The translations under genes were made by a program, and so were the position numbers. DNA of 5,344 nucleotides from Nitrososphaerota archaeon (GTDB taxonomy: Archaea > Thermoproteota > Nitrososphaeria > Nitrososphaerales > CADDZS01). This document shows, in pieces, positions 4,937 to 5,344 of the stretch. Positions within the stretch are counted from its first letter, which is position 1; each line of letters begins with the position of its first letter. The stretch lies in NCBI GenBank assembly GCA_027886785.1, contig JAPCJV010000162.1:1-5344 (forward strand). Direction: 5' to 3'. A model generated the notes under the pieces. It saw only the letters and a list, made by a program, of their open reading frames with translations, ran no database searches and was not told the DNA's origin.

Positions 4937-5344
4937 TATCATCTCCGTGATCGAGACGATTATTTCCCTCATTGGCGCAGGAATAATACTCCTTGCAATT
5001 ATCAGAGGCTTTCAGATTGGAAGAGCACTTGTGAGTGGAATCTACCGACGCAGGGCATTCTGGATATCGGCTGTGGGTGCCTTCGCGTTCCTTTCCATTT
5101 TAACAGGGACCGTCCCGTTCATCTTCTCTATAGTCAGCGGTACCGTAGCTTTCGTCATCTTTCTAGTTTTAGTCGTTGTAATTTTCACTTTCGTGGATAG
5201 CACCATTCTCGCTGCGATGGAGATGGACTTCTTTCACAGGGACACGCTCCGCTGGAAGCAGTTTCGTAGTCCGTCTTACGCGGTCCTGTTCGCTTTTGTG
5301 CTGTTCATCCTGGGAACCAGTTTTACTGATGTCTTCGGCCCCGC
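4926..5344 (+). CDS. Multi-pass membrane protein, paralog of the protein at 3197, 3' end outside window
   Basis: The 139 codons present encode about four membrane helices, roughly at residues 5-26, 44-61, 65-89 and 117-137; by comparison with its 276-residue paralog, about half is missing. The positively charged loop QIGRALVSGIYRRRA (30-44) matches residues 55-69 of the paralog. FVDSTILA (89-96) and RDTLRWKQFR (105-114) match its residues 118-125 and 134-143, with 14 residues between the conserved D and R in both. The paralog has two helices before the first loop and this protein has one, so their N-termini differ. The ATG overlaps the end of the ATPase gene by 11 bases in another frame and has its own ribosome site (4912-4919), so translation is probably coupled. 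Function unknown; a partner or membrane anchor of the ATPase is inferred from position. Confidence 0.85.
   Translation, partial: MSIDIISVIETIISLIGAGIILLAIIRGFQIGRALVSGIYRRRAFWISAVGAFAFLSILTGTVPFIFSIVSGTVAFVIFLVLVVVIFTFVDSTILAAMEMDFFHRDTLRWKQFRSPSYAVLFAFVLFILGTSFTDVFGP

Overview
The window looks archaeal, most likely a soil-type member of the Nitrososphaerota (Thaumarchaeota). This is inferred from a KaiC/RAD55-type RecA-fold ATPase gene placed between two related multi-pass membrane proteins, GGAGGTG-type ribosome binding sites, a TATA-like box about 27-30 bases before a probably leaderless gene, and short T-runs just after stop codons instead of bacterial hairpin terminators. The coding regions are of middling GC and the long gaps are clearly AT-richer. 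The lineage call is an inference; there is no rRNA or ribosomal gene in the window to settle it.

Left part (1-2340). A class I SAM-dependent methyltransferase of the UbiE-like type runs leftward off the window edge. It is transcribed away from a complete FAD-dependent aromatic-ring-hydroxylase-type monooxygenase (1206-2333). Between them lies a 627-base AT-rich gap with no gene I can support. It holds a striking number of short palindromes and repeats, including two near-identical 13-base AGGTAA-W-TTACCT sites. The two enzymes could be tailoring enzymes under shared control, but no substrate can be read from the sequence.

Middle (2341-3196). A long gap between convergent genes contains a strong imperfect hairpin (2601-2632), a pair of mutually exclusive smaller hairpins and a perfect 14-base palindrome. 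It ends at a T-run terminator for the minus-strand gene at 2736-3056. That gene encodes a small alpha/beta protein of about 106 residues with a ferredoxin-like layout and unknown function. A 140-base region with a near-palindromic TATA-like element separates it from the rightward genes.

Right part (3197-5344). This is the most interesting section: a 276-residue, roughly seven-helix membrane protein; then a single-domain KaiC-like ATPase; then, overlapping it by 11 bases, a second membrane protein cut by the window end. The two membrane proteins share the same cytoplasmic-loop motifs (I..AL...IYR..A, then [FI][IV]DST[VI]LA, then RD.L.W.Q.R) at matching spacing, so they are paralogs. The ATPase has lost the usual Walker A Ser/Thr (GAPGIGKE) and the paired catalytic glutamates, which suggests a nucleotide-sensing or regulatory partner instead of an ordinary ATPase. 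I read this as a candidate membrane-linked signalling or regulatory module without an assigned function.
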